The notes under the pieces were generated by a model that worked only from the letters and a program-made list of their open reading frames with translations, did no database searches and was not told where the DNA came from. Source: Paragyromitra xinjiangensis (lineage: Eukaryota > Ascomycota > Pezizomycetes > Pezizales > Discinaceae). From it: a DNA stretch of 64,000 nucleotides. Location: NCBI GenBank assembly GCA_038503065.1, contig JBCAMK010000015.1, positions 1,755,205-1,819,204 on the forward strand, read 5' to 3'. Shown here one piece after another: positions 25,501 to 37,600 of this stretch. Position 1 is the first letter of the stretch; each line of letters begins with the position of its first letter. Both the position numbers and the translations under genes were made by a program.

Positions 25501-26171
25501 CCATTTAATTATCATCATCATCATCGTTGGCGATTCAATTTACAGATAACTGTCTTCAATCTCGCTGCTGACGAGCAGTAAAGCTCATCGAGGGTGAGTT
25601 AAGACTTTCCCTCTGATTTCTGTCAAGCAGCTTTAATTTCTCGTGACCCACTGAGGAGGGTATCACTCGGGTGCCTGGTGACTGGTCTGCAGGGCTAACA
25701 AAAGGAAAGAGACTTCTTCATTCCAGATAACCATCAAAGTATTCGTCGTCGGTCCTACAAGGCAGGAGCCGACACTGGTCAAACTGGCGAACATTAAATC
25801 AGTCTCTCTAACTAACAGGAGGCGTCATAGTATGTTATCTCTACCTTTTGAATGTCTATAGTCATTTGTGCTCGAGTTTTTGGCTGCATTGAATGATGTG
25901 TCGATCACTATTTCCATTCTCTTTTCATCTTATGCTCCCCTGCTAGAGCTGTATTTTTTGTGGTCTACTTCCCCAAAATATTAATCTCGCCTTGTGCACG
26001 CTTAGAGGAATCTGTGGGTGAAATACCGAAGGCGAAAGATACTTGACTAACAAAATTTTGTCTTCAGGAGTGAGGGACAGGGGCAAAAACGCGGTTCCCC
26101 ACTTCACCGAGTCTCACGCATCAGAATCACAATACTCTCACATCCGGGTTCTCACTTCTCCTACCATCAGG
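22515..26171. other. Promoter and intergenic region, with a probable spliced leader of the next gene
   Basis: Bases 22560-22900 are purine-rich on the plus strand, which is the promoter side of the 58-aa gene. A C9 tract sits at about 23067-23075. The 171-codon minus-strand frame at 23693-24208 has no recognisable motif and is not called. Just before the 26172 start, the sequence TTGACTAAC-TTCAG/GAG at 26043-26067 is a textbook branch site and acceptor. Matching donors (GTGAGT near 25593, GTATGT near 25830) suggest one or two introns in the 5' leader. Confidence 0.45.
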
Positions 26172-28928
26172 ATGAGTAACCCTAATCCTCATCGATTTCC
26201 TCGTCCCCCAACTTTACCGCAGTCAAAGATCCAGATTCAGAGCCAGCGAGAGCCAAACTCTGCTGAGACTGGTCATCTAACTTTTGCAACCATGATTGGA
26301 CGTACCGGAGGACAGAGCACATCTTTGAGTGCAGCTAACGAAAAAGAAGAATCTGGTAGTCCTACTAGTCCTGGATCTTTTACTACCTCCTTCGATTTGC
26401 TCTCGATCGCCAAGATGGTCCCGGCGAAGCAGAGGCGTGTGAGCAACCCTGTGGCCGTTAATGAAGGACAGACAGCCGATAAAAATACTACAGGAGAATC
26501 TTCTGGAGAAATTACTATCCATGCGGATTGGCGTAAGCAGCCATCAGGTACCACTGCTGAAATTACCCAAGCGCCGGACGCCGCAAAGCCGATGGTTTTC
26601 CGTCGTATGATTGCTATTCCGAGCAGCAGACTGGTCCGCCGCTCGACTAGTATTTTTGCTTCTGGGCGAATCAAGGATGCAAAAATTGATCAGTTAGCCG
26701 GTGCAGAAGATCCGGGAACATCTGGCTCGAAGAGTGATGGTTTTTCTTGTTTAGAGAACAGAAACCCACCACCTCTAATGGAAACACTCAAAGATTTAGT
26801 CAAGGAGATGGAAACGCCTCAATCCGGCCAGGAAGTACATACTGTCAACTTCCCGGGCCCGCTTAACCGAAAGCAGGGTGAAAAGGATGATTGCCATGAT
26901 TGTAAACAGGACGTGTTGACTAGTGACCTTGCAAAAAGAGCTTCCGAAGAAATCTTCAGCAGGAAAAGTCCCGTGGGGGCTTTGGGGCGGAGAATGAATC
27001 CAACCGCAATGTTTCAACCTATGATGGTAGCGCCTCAAATTTCTGGAATCGGTGACCATATCGGGCTTACTCAAACCTCTATTCCTGAGATTTTTGTTAA
27101 GAATTGCAATGATAACGCAGGGATTCTTAGGGCTGTTGCGATGCCGTTTAGACCAAAACAGATTTCAAATCCAGCTTCTGCTCTACCATCGAAAACCAGG
27201 CTCGAAGGAAATACCTCTGTTAGTACTAATTCGTCCACCAAATTGGAGTCTAGACTGGATCCATTTGCGCGCCTCCTCCCGGAGAGCTTTTATGGAAAGG
27301 CCCTTAAGTTACCAGGAGCGAATCTAGTTTCGTCGTCGGGTATTGTACCAACCCAAAAATCATTCATCGAAGTGACGCTGCGGAAAAACGAAGAGTCTCA
27401 CCAAGCTGAGAAGGTTCCCGTGGAGAGATCCAATGCCCTTGTATTTTCTGGAGAGACCATGCATAAGAAGTTGAGCCTGGGAGATGCTGGAATCAGTCAG
27501 TTGTGGAATTTTTCAGGGAAGGATGATGGCAATCAAACTGTCGGGACCGAATCGCCAGATCTGAGCGGTCTAGGCAATGTCAATTTTAATCCTAACGCAA
27601 TATCTTTTTCAGCACACAAAACAGGTCCTAGCCCTATGCAACCACCAAACAAACTTTCTTCAGGTCAGATCACTGTTAGAGACGAAGCCCGGGAACAGAT
27701 AGTCCCCATCCCCAGAAACTCGCCGAGCTCCGACCTTCGGATTGTGGAACGTTTGGAAATGAAAGCCATGGCACTCTCAGAGAGTGGATCTGATACTGTT
27801 ACTACGGTGTTAGCAGAGACTTCGGCTAACGATTATGCCCAACATCCGATTGCTAAGACGAATCCAGTCCCCCAGATGGACCAGCGTGGAAGAAGAGGGG
27901 CTATCAGCATGCAAGGTACTGTTAAGAACCTAAAGAATGGTAATATTGGTGATGGAAGACAGAAGAGTCTAGCACTGAAACCTCAGTGTTGTGGGCTGGT
28001 GCCGGCCGAAGTGGAAGAAGGATGGCCGAAGAAGTGGCAGGAACCGGATGGTGTGATCAGGATTCGCATCAAAGACAAGGGGAGCAACAAAGGGCTTGAA
28101 TACTGGCCATACCCTTATCCAAACCCTGATGTGAGCGAGAAGGAGGTTACAACGGAAACCTTTCGGATGTTGTATGAGCAGCTGTCCAGCTATACTTCTC
28201 CAGCCAGCTCCGGCGGGGTGAAATCCGAAAAAGATTATTGGGGGTTTGGAGCGAGAAGAAGCAAATCTGGTTATCCTCCTGGAAAAGAGCCATGGTTTGG
28301 TGGAGATAATACAAGCTTTTTTGATATGAGTTTTGGCGTCAACCCTCGTCTTACTACCGGGAAAGCTCTCGTTAATCCACCGCCAGGACTATCACCAACT
28401 CCCACAGTCCACAAACAGACCGCGTTTGAACAGACGAAGGCGATCCAAGTAGAATCCGGTGACCTTCGGGATCTCGTGGAGAGTTCGACACCCGACTACA
28501 GTGACTACAACGATAATTATCGTAAATCTCGTGCAAAGACTATCCAAGAATGGAATTTGACCCCGATATACGGAAGTGCGGCAGAAAATACCCTTAACAG
28601 CCGTGTCGACACCTCTAGAAATACCAATGATATCTCGTCTGTCGGTCAACTCGTATACGAGAACGAGAAGGGAGAAATACGTGATATTGAGAGGGATATT
28701 GAGAGGGGTGTCATTTCAGCAAGGGACGGAGAAGTGTTGAGGACCGCCATGCTGGTAAGTTATGGAAGGTCGAGACCCGAGAATGATATGGTTACTATTG
28801 TAGACAGTGCTACATTTGAAGATAGGGTGAGAAGGTTCAAGCTAGAACATGGAGAGAAACCGCTGGTTAGTACCAAAAAAGCAAGGAAATTGGTGTTTGG
28901 GAGTGAGAAGGAGTCGGATTGTACGTGA
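26172..28928 (+). CDS. Large, mostly disordered orphan protein of 918 aa
   Basis: This is one uninterrupted frame from the first in-frame ATG (26172) to TGA 28926-28928. The frame is open further upstream to 26043, but that part holds an intron branch and acceptor and no ATG, so I start at 26172. The first 600 residues are Ser/Pro/Gln/Asn-rich and low in hydrophobics. A better-ordered part follows around CCGLVPAEVEEGWPKKW and GVIRIRIKDKG, then a Trp/Tyr-rich stretch (EYWPYPYPNPD). The C-terminal 90 residues are charged and probably helical (RDIERDIERGVISARDGEV), ending in basic KKARKLVFG. There is no signal peptide or membrane segment. I do not recognise the family. A long intron-free disordered protein with a folded end is common among fungal regulators, but that is only analogy. 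Confidence 0.75.
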   Translation: MSNPNPHRFPRPPTLPQSKIQIQSQREPNSAETGHLTFATMIGRTGGQSTSLSAANEKEESGSPTSPGSFTTSFDLLSIAKMVPAKQRRVSNPVAVNEGQTADKNTTGESSGEITIHADWRKQPSGTTAEITQAPDAAKPMVFRRMIAIPSSRLVRRSTSIFASGRIKDAKIDQLAGAEDPGTSGSKSDGFSCLENRNPPPLMETLKDLVKEMETPQSGQEVHTVNFPGPLNRKQGEKDDCHDCKQDVLTSDLAKRASEEIFSRKSPVGALGRRMNPTAMFQPMMVAPQISGIGDHIGLTQTSIPEIFVKNCNDNAGILRAVAMPFRPKQISNPASALPSKTRLEGNTSVSTNSSTKLESRLDPFARLLPESFYGKALKLPGANLVSSSGIVPTQKSFIEVTLRKNEESHQAEKVPVERSNALVFSGETMHKKLSLGDAGISQLWNFSGKDDGNQTVGTESPDLSGLGNVNFNPNAISFSAHKTGPSPMQPPNKLSSGQITVRDEAREQIVPIPRNSPSSDLRIVERLEMKAMALSESGSDTVTTVLAETSANDYAQHPIAKTNPVPQMDQRGRRGAISMQGTVKNLKNGNIGDGRQKSLALKPQCCGLVPAEVEEGWPKKWQEPDGVIRIRIKDKGSNKGLEYWPYPYPNPDVSEKEVTTETFRMLYEQLSSYTSPASSGGVKSEKDYWGFGARRSKSGYPPGKEPWFGGDNTSFFDMSFGVNPRLTTGKALVNPPPGLSPTPTVHKQTAFEQTKAIQVESGDLRDLVESSTPDYSDYNDNYRKSRAKTIQEWNLTPIYGSAAENTLNSRVDTSRNTNDISSVGQLVYENEKGEIRDIERDIERGVISARDGEVLRTAMLVSYGRSRPENDMVTIVDSATFEDRVRRFKLEHGEKPLVSTKKARKLVFGSEKESDCT

Positions 28929-29908
28929 AAGTAGCGGATGTTTGTTGGAAATTTCTTCCTTAGAAGTATGTGGTTTGGTCGAGGAAGACCGTCTGGGCGA
29001 AATAAGGAACAGGGTTGAGTCAATTGTGTGTTACTATTTACTTGTTGCACATTTTTCGATCTCCTTCGATCCATTTCATTTGTATACTTACTACCCGATG
29101 GTGTCTTTAAAGATGGGCTTGTTTTGTTCTGGTAATTAGGAATGTGGTTCTACGGGACCTGATATTATCTTCTACGTTGTGATGAAAGTAGGGAAGTATC
29201 TGCAAGCAAACCTCGTTTGTATAGTTTTAACTCGGGATGTAATTTTGTCACGATGATATTTCTTGTGAGCGAATTCTTTCTAGGTAGGAGCTTGGGATTT
29301 TTCAAAAGGTGGTGCACTTTGAAAGCTTGCAGTGCGAGCACGCTGGGGACCAGAGATTTGAGGTCTCTTATTCTTATTGAAGGAAAGTACTATCAGGAAT
29401 ATTAGTCCTAAATACATGTAAAGCATGCCCTCCAAGGGCTGGTAATATTATAAAATTCTTTACTTTACAACCACCTTTGCCTGCTACTGGCCCCCGAGTC
29501 CCCAAAGGCCATAACTAAGCTGATTGCATGAATCCAGATGAGGAAGAGGCTTATAAGGGGGGACGGCGAGTGATTACTAATGATGTAGCACTTACTCTAG
29601 GGCGACGTGAAACAGTTCTACGCTTACGCCCACTGCTGAGGGTTAGGGTTGAATTAGCCACCTAAGCAAACCTTGGGTTTAAACTTGAACATAGGGCATG
29701 GAATAGTCTGTGTGGCAAGCTGAATATTTTTCGGGAAGAGCTCATAGTGTTGGGTGCAGTAGTTTTGTGCCTTCAGAGGGTTAGGGTTACACGATCCAGT
29801 CCCCAAGAGTTCATAATTAATTACAAATTCAAACTATTTGATAGGGCTATAAACAAGATCACTTTGGGTGTTTTTTGCACATTACTGGGCAGAATTGAAA
29901 ATTCCCCA
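28929..29908. other. Convergent intergenic region
   Basis: This lies between the 3' ends of the orphan gene and the mannanase. Short telomere-like GGGTTAGGGTT motifs stand at 29640-29650 and 29778-29788. No gene is seen. Confidence 0.5.
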
Positions 29909-31509
29909 TCATTTGTTGAGCTTGTTCACCTTCTTCACATGGTCGTAAACAAGTTGCTTTGCTTCCGGGTCATCAAGATAGATAGTGAAGCCATCATCAT
30001 CTAAGAATAATAGGTTAGCGAGGTTTCTTTGTGTTCTGATCGGAGGCGAAACATACTGTTTCGGCCAAATGAGTAGCCGCTGTAGCCAAACTGCCAGTAT
30101 TGATCACCGGCAAGCTTAACACTGACGCTGGTGTCCTGCCATTTCCCGACAACAGCTATTCTGGTCTCGTTGGAGACTGTCCCGAGGTTTTGCAATCGTC
30201 CCGCGTCGGTCAACCAACCTGAGCGAGCTTGGTTAGCATTTTTGAGATGTGGTGGAGCGATTCTAATTTACGAACCGTATTCTTCGAAAACAACTGGCTT
30301 TCCTACTTTGAACTGAGCAGTTGCGTGATCCTTAACCCATTGACTGTTCAACGATCAGTAAAGTTACATTGTGTTCATGGTTATCCGGGAAAGCTCACGT
30401 TCCCCATGCTGAGGTCTTGCTCCACCAATCGGGATACAAGTGGAAAGTACCATAGTCGATGGTGTCAACTTCAAGTTCCTTGTAGAAGTCACCACCATCA
30501 CCGGAAGAGTAAGCCCAATCCGGATTTCCGGGGAAGTTGAACTCTCCCTCTCCGCCAGTAGTAACTAAGTGGTAGGGATCGACTTTCTTGATAAAGGAGG
30601 AGAGGTCCTTGACCCAGGCTGTCATCATGGCGGCGTTACAGGCTGTGGATCGAGGGAGGTTGCGGACGGCGTCAGCGCCGCAGCGAGGCTCATTGGCCAA
30701 CTGCCAGGCCATGATAGCGGGAGAGGACTTGTAGCGTGAAACAAATGTCTTGACGTAGTCCTTGTAGGAATTGACGATCTTGGGGACGTGGTAGAACTGT
30801 GGGAGAAATTGATCCATGTTAAAGAAAGACCAATGGAGTTATTGGGGAGGGATTACAAACATCATCATGGTATTTCCCACCGAGGTTTATGGTTGAAACA
30901 TCCATTCCACCGTAGTCTGCCCAGTTGTTTGTGAGAGGAACAACAAGCTTCAATCCCAGCTTTTCCGCCACCTGGACAACCTTGTCAAAGGCTTGCAAAC
31001 CGGTGGGACCATAGTCTATGAGAGGGGAAGTAATGAGTAAGGGTTATTATGTTCTAGTGGCTCTTGGGGAAAGTTTCAATGCATACTTATCTCCGACCTT
31101 CCGTTGGTCCATTGTCTGAAGTACACATCTGACGGCCCAGCACCTTCACCGCCATATTGCGGGAGGCCATTGGGGTCAAAGGTAGAGTTTTTGTCATAGA
31201 AACCCCATGTCCTAACAACCTTCAGGCCGGCAGCCTTTGCAGCCTTTAGACCAAGCTCAACATCCGTTGCATTCTGTAGAATTGCCGTTAGTAATAGTTA
31301 TCATTATCGGGATAAGAGGGACAACGAACGTTGATAAATGGGAGGTAGTAGGCATTAGTCCCGGCGAAGTAAAAGTCCTTCCCGTCAAGCTGGAACTTGG
31401 GCCCCTTGGTGGTAACGAAACCTTTGGGGGTCTTTGTTGGGTTCGCGCTGACGAAACCAGACGCCGCAATAACCAATAGGTTCAGGAGAGTAGAAGTTGA
31501 GAAAATCAT
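29909..31509 (-). CDS. Secreted GH5 endo-beta-1,4-mannanase
   Basis: The model has seven exons: 31509-31330, 31273-31087, 31015-30861, 30796-30399, 30343-30276, 30218-30057 and 30000-29909 (413 aa). All six introns (52-71 nt) have GT-AG ends and matching phases. A signal peptide covers about residues 1-22. [10 protein letters not shown] and [10 protein letters not shown] are typical of fungal GH5 subfamily 7 mannanases. The acid/base Glu210 is in WQLANEPRC, and the nucleophile is one of Glu327/Glu328 in VVFEEYG. No CBM1 or linker is present, so this is a single-domain enzyme. It would hydrolyse internal beta-1,4-mannosidic bonds of mannan and galactoglucomannan outside the cell. A TTTAAAA element lies about 95 bp upstream of the start. 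Confidence 0.93.
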
Positions 31510-33781
31510 GACTTTTAGCTATCGGAATCACCAGTAGTCAATGAAGCTCTGGATATTGGCGAGAGATACCAGGTGAGGGAGAAGAAACTGGAAGCTGGAG
31601 CCTTTTAAACTTCCGACCCCAATATCTGCCGTCGGGCTAAATTCTGGACAAGATATATTACAAGAATCGCCATGCCGGAAAAACTCCCATGGCGTCTTCC
31701 AGAATATAGGTATTTTCCAAGGTTTTGGCGGTTGCTGTGATGGAATGTTTAATATATTACTGCTCTAGCCACATGTAGCACAACGGGAAATATAGATGCA
31801 GGTTCAATCTCAAGCCTGCAAGATTCCTGGTTAAGGTAGCGATTGGTTCTTTCGCCTGATTGGGCGGTTGAACGGCATCTCAATATGGAAGAACGGAAGG
31901 CCATCGCTACATGTACCACATTGGCTGGATATATTAGTTCGATGAGCGTTTTCGACACTTATTGTACTTTATTGGAAGTTTGATGAGACTTCTGGAATTC
32001 GAAAAAGAGCATGGAATTGCCTTGAAAGCACTTTAAACAATTCTTTTTTCGTAGGTGGGAGAAGGAGCATGGGGCTGCAAACATCTAGAGTACTCATTGC
32101 CATCATCAATGCCGGGTCAACAATTGTGGGGCATCGTCATACAACCCTGTTTACTGTAGATCGGGTATAACGAAAGTGGATAGCTTTTCCCCGCAATGGT
32201 TCCGCACTGGCCCCGGAATGAGTACGCATGAGGGGAAGTCGTCTAATTTGAGGTGATATTCGCGGGGTATCGGCAATCGATTCCGAAATTGACGTTATAT
32301 TTTCAGGGGTAATTGTGTATCGGCAAAAATGCCTGTGGAACGAGAACTAGAAGAGACGATAGTCTTGTACACTATGATATTTGTGACAGTCAAAAGCATT
32401 TGTAATTCTCCTCGCGAATAGCCAAGGAAAAAAACCTTGCATCAGCCGGCTAATTATTAGGATTATAGATGGGCTGATGGTTATGAGGCAATGGTACTAG
32501 CATAGTAGCATCGAACTTGGATATCTGATATATTTGTATCCTAGCCTGGCAATGTAGCACCAGGACTTCTGGTCCATCAAGCGATCGCGATTAGAAAGTA
32601 TACGGTAGTCAGTTTGTATTCGAGTTCGCTCTTCTGATGTGACTTCGTTTTGGTAGAATGTAGGTAAATGGCTAAGTGTATGGTATCGTGAAAGGAAAAT
32701 GTGCCTAAATATGTTCGTTAATTACTTAAGCTAACTGAACGGAGGAAGTGGGGGGGGGGGATTAGTCGAGAAGAAATAAGTATGGAATAGCAGGTGCTAG
32801 GCTTTTGCCTAGAGTTTATATATTTCTCCTAGATCCTCCGTCGTGCGAATTCTAAACTGTATCTATCCTGTGTGATTACTGTGATACACATAAAGCTAAT
32901 TTCTTTCGCACTCTACATGGGTTTTGTTATCACTTATAAGTCTCATTTTCAGGATCATAGGGCTGGGTGGGGGGTTGTTCTGCTTCATGCCATTGGTGTG
33001 CGGACCCCTGATTGTTGCTAACGGCATATTTGGGGAGTCTATAGTCACTGGCGGATCTCTTAGTTTTGTTTAAATCTGCTTTAGTTGCTTTAATCGATAT
33101 AGATACCTATAGATGACTGTTACTGGGAAGGGTTTGTATATGCAATGTTAGTCGAAGGGTTGGGGGTAAATCAAGGGGTACATATTTCAAGCCTGTAACC
33201 CTGACCCATGGGATATCGGTTGGTTGATTGATTGATTGATTGATTCATACACGCATCCAGCCCCTTGGGCTATGGCGGTCATCGGATATCGATAGAATAG
33301 TATTTATTGTATCAAGCGCACCTAGCCTTCCGAGCTGTAGTGCTGGCCAAGCTAATTGTAGGTTGCGAGCTGGAGGCTATTCATATGCATATATGTGGTT
33401 TTGTTCGGATGGTTCCTAATAGTTAGTAATCAATATATTAATGAAAATTCTTCGCTTTGGTGGGTTCTTGGTTTTTGAAGAGGGGGCGTAGATTTGGTGT
33501 GGTGATAAGAAATTTAATGGCTGCATGAGCGCCTGCCATTGAGACTGCTACTCGATAGGTGCATGGCATTTACTTCGCTTTTATGCTCGAATTTCCTAGC
33601 TGAAATAGTTACAATACTGGGCAAGACTTTGAGATGAGAAAACCCGGGGGCTGGCTAAGTAACTGCTTTGATTGACAATCGATGTTTAGATTAGGATTTG
33701 GCTACTCTGGAATGCGCATTGGGGTGTATATGAAAGTATACTCACTAATTTTAATAAATAATGCAATACTTCATCCAGAGA
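31510..33781. other. Intergenic, A+T-rich
   Basis: No gene is seen. A G10 tract sits at 32751-32760, and five TGAT/GATT units lie at about 33221-33245. The last 300 bp adjoin the 3' end of the CHAT gene. Confidence 0.5.
31603..31609 (-). promoter_or_regulatory. TATA-like element of the mannanase gene
   Basis: TTTAAAA on the minus strand lies 94-100 bp upstream of the ATG at 31509. No in-frame ATG lies between. Confidence 0.4.
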
Positions 33782-36700
33782 TCAGGTGCGTGGCTTTCTC
33801 TCGCAAAACCATGCGCCATGAAGGACAAACGCTGCCCAGTGATATGGCGCTCTAGTTTTTTTGCAATTCCTTATCTCGAGAGCAGCACGCTGGAGTGCTA
33901 CTGCAAGATTGACAACTGAGTAGTTTTCTTCGAATGGCTGTTCATGCAGGAAATTGTTGTAAAATCCCTCCGTGAATCTCCTTCCGTTTTCCGATTTGAT
34001 AGTCCAGAGAGCTCCTATCACGGAGGTCGCGCCGGCAACGATGAACGCGGTGAGAATTCCGAGTGGTTCGTCCCCTTCGAGGGAAAAATCTTGGATGCCG
34101 GTTTCGCAGGCGATAAGCGTGATGTGTGGCGCTTTGAGCTTAAGCTCTAAGATGTCTGAGACTGAGAGTACTTGCTTACCCCCGACAGACCCGGGGGTGC
34201 CCAAAATGAGTGATTGTTTTGAGATATCGTGCTGATCAAAGGAGCCGTGGCCGTGAAAGTGTATGAGTTTGGCATCGGTAGCCTCGCGTTTGAAATCAGC
34301 TGTTCTGAGCTGCGGCCCGAGGATTGTCTTTGCGTCAAGATCTTGGGCAAGTGTCCTCAGACAATCGTAGATTTCTTCCCTTTCGACGACAGTATCGCTA
34401 TCCTTGGCCGAATCTTCGTAAGCTCCCATGACTGTAGCTTTCCACATCGAAGATTGTTTTGTATCTGGCTCCGGTGCTTCGAGATACCGAAGACATTGAA
34501 TCAATACTGAGAAGGTAGGAATATAGACTATAGGGTTTCGCTCGAGTAATAATTTACCGCCAACTTTAAGAGCATGTAGAGGGATGTTATGGAATGGTGC
34601 CGTGGGGCATAGGACTAAAAGTTCGTTTTCTGCTGTGAAGCCTTCTAGCGGCTCAACAAGAGCCTCGATATTTTCGAAAAAGGTTTCCGCGTTATTATCC
34701 TGGAGTCTTCGAGTGTTAAGATACTCCTCTTTCCAATCTAGAATTTTTTGAGTCGTGATCGTTAAGCTGGCCTGCCTCCATCTTCTCACTTGACACCCTT
34801 CCTCATCCTTTTCAAACTGGATAACAAGCAATAGGAAAGGTTCTAGGGAGCTGCCGGTAGGTGTCCAATCAACGAAGGTAATTTTGGTAGCCGAAGCCGT
34901 TGAGGCCCAAAGCAAATCTTCAAACGTCACGTCTGATCTAAGATCTCCGGGTGAGGCCTGATCATGAGTGTTGCTTGGGCTATTACTTAATATGGCTTCT
35001 GAAAGACCGTGAGCCTTCCTTCTCTGAGACCATCTCCATGTGAAAACGGGGTTGTCAAGCTCATGACATATAGACATGATGGTATCCAGTTGTCCTATAG
35101 CGGTTATTTCCGTAAAATATGCCTGTTTGGAGGCCAAGTATTCAAACATGGTGTCTCCGGTAAGTTTTTTACTGAGTAGTTGTTGAATCTCGAAAGCTTT
35201 CTCAGCATGATCTAGCGCCATTTCGAGCCCTTCTTTCCGAGATCCAAACCCTGCATCGTGCCAAGTCGATCGAGCTGCTTCTTCTTCGTGGAGTGCTAGA
35301 ATAAGTGTGAAAGTAGAGAGAAATATGTAATAAAATAGTCTTTCAAGTATATGCCCTTCTTTTTCCACCCATTCTAGTTCACCACGGATGATCGTCAAAA
35401 TTTTTCGGAAAAGAGGATAGGAACGTTTGATCTCAGCAACCGAAAGCTGGCGAAAAAGTTCAGCGTGATTTAGGACTCGCCATTTCCCCGTAGGAAGTGA
35501 AATTGGTTGTTCGATTTCGGTAGTGAGCAGATTCTCCGTGGCCGAGGTGTTTGGACGAAGACCAAGTTCTTCCATTTCTAGGATAGCGGCTATCTTTGTG
35601 CAATTAACTTCGCACCAAACTACGATGCCCCTTCCTTTCTTAGGGATATGCTCGCAAATCTTCTGGGCACGATCTAAAGTCTCAAATATGGCCTGCCATT
35701 TTTCCTCCTCTTCCTCCTCCTCTAATTCTCCAAGCTCCTTTACCAATTCAACCAACAGCATCAAGTTCTGTACTTGCGCAAAGAGAAATCCAGCCGCTCC
35801 GTCCGTTTGGATTGCCTTTTCTAACTTCGACCTTATGTTCTCGAGGTGGATTATCCGCTTCTCTTCAGACATTCGTCGTATCATGAATAGGCTACGGAGG
35901 CGTAGGCACTGTGCCTCGGACTGGGACTCCTCGTCTCGAAATCTCTCGCAATACTGGAGGTATTTTTCCGCATGACGTAGTGCACGGGTATCCATATTTA
36001 GATTTAAGGACTCTGCGATTTGTTCTCTGTGAAAACGCCCAAAATAAGGGTTTTGCAAGCTCCAAGGTAACTCGAACAGTCTTCCTCTTAGTTCCAAGGC
36101 AGGTGCCCACTGCGATCCGAAATAGCTCAACAGATCGCACCGACGGAGCTGGATTAAGATAGAGCTCATATTATCCCCGTTTTTTTCTGTGAGACGTTGG
36201 AGCTCATCATGGATTCGGATTCCAAGGGCTTCATTGTCAGGTGTCGCAGGTAGTTGACAGTGTAGTTCAGCGGCAAGCTCAAGTACCTTCATCTCTCTGC
36301 CAGGATAATCTATGTCTCTGAACGTTCGCGCAATATCGAGGAGTTGGTTAGTCCTCCGAATAATACCGTCATCCTTGGGTTCGTCATCGTCGTATCTAAG
36401 ACGAAGCATCCGGATCTCTGATGACCCGGTTTTGTGCCCAATTTTGGAGATAAGCCGTTCGGCACGGGTTAGGACTCGTGCTAAGCTGTCGCTTTCACTG
36501 GTGCTTCCATAAATTTGGGCCAGACCGAGTAAAATCCTAATCTTCGCTGGTTTTCTCCGTAGTCTTGGAAGATTCGATAGTACTTCGAGAACTTCGCAAG
36601 CGCCTGGCGGATCTACGAGGAATTCTAGCAACTCAAGCGCTTCGTATTCTAGCCCTTCATGTTCAACAGAGAGTTTATGTATGAAGCTCCAGATTTGATC

Positions 36701-37271
36701 GATGTCGGGGGATATCTCGTTGTATTCTAAGCCTTCCCCGTAAAGCCGTCCTAGTTGGTAGATTTCTAGGCAATAATATGCGATTTGTGACTATAAGGAA
36801 CGTTAACTATGTTTTGTCTATACTTCAAGTACTATCAATAGTTATACGTACGAGCACCTCCGGATGAACTTCTGAGTTTTTGTCTGTAGCCTTAACGCAA
36901 GACGTCCATAGGTCAGAGCAGGTATGCAATGCTTCTACTAGCGTCCCGTCTATATTGACATCGACGAAAGCTTTCTGGATTCGCAAAAGACTTTGATAAT
37001 TCTCGTTTTCGTTGTTCGGATCTGGTTCAGCAGCACCCTCAAGAGCCGTACGCGCTGCTTTTAGGTCCCCCTTTAGGATATGTACTCGCACGTTTTCGGA
37101 TTTTATGATAAGTATGTCGCCCGTAACATCGATGGGCTTTTTGAGGACTTCTAGGGCACCAGTGAAGTCTGCGTATGAGCATTTTTGGCGACAGGACTTG
37201 ATCAGGTTTCGCAATGGCTTTGGAAGATCGGCCGACTCAGAGCTCATTTGACGGCTTTGACTGTTACCCAT
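33782..37271 (-). CDS. CHAT-domain (caspase-like) protein with TPR-like helical repeats
   Basis: The model has two exons, 37271-36852 and 36790-33782 (1142 aa), joined by a 61-nt phase-0 intron (GTACGT...TATAG). Residues 1-8 are MGNSQSRQ: Gly2 and Ser6 fit the N-myristoylation consensus, and the following basic/Ser residues favour membrane contact. Residues about 20-800 are predicted helical and TPR-like. The C-terminal 300 residues are a CHAT domain: LLVLCPTAPFHNIPLHAL, then LIHFHGHGSFD with the catalytic His at about 987, then LIACETG with the catalytic Cys at about 1034, then ATSVIGALWTI. Both residues of the dyad are present, so it should be an active cysteine protease of clan CD. In fungi and bacteria such proteins often work in regulated cell death. 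The substrate is unknown. Confidence 0.9.
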
Positions 37272-37535
37272 CTTGAGCCTCTAAAATGGTTCGTGAATTT
37301 CGAGGACTTCAGGGATGTCGGTAGTGAGGGGAATTACCCGATAAATAGATAGATGAGTAGTGCTTTAGAGGGTAGATAGAGATCATCTTCAATTGGATAA
37401 GGGGAAAGCAAGCATGCATAGCACTGAATTAGGTGGGTTGCATGGCTTGTAACACACCATAAAAGTCGAGGAGTCACATCCATCAAACCTAGTGTTGATC
37501 CGAAGCACCGCAAATTGTACTTGAGTTTAATAGCT

Positions 37536-37600
37536 AATGAGTTTATTATAGAAACTAAGAAAAACTATAAAAAGATAGACCCTTTATGGGTATTCATCCT
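37536..37600 (+). repeat. Dispersed repeat, copy 1 (pairs with 56831-56900)
   Basis: AATGAGTTTATTATA is followed about 20 nt later by AAAAAGATAGA and then a hairpin ACCCTTTATGGGTATTCATCCTAC-like core. The same order of blocks occurs at 56831-56900. A related core lies at about 4868-4896 in inverted orientation. No coding content; the element is too short to classify. Confidence 0.5.
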
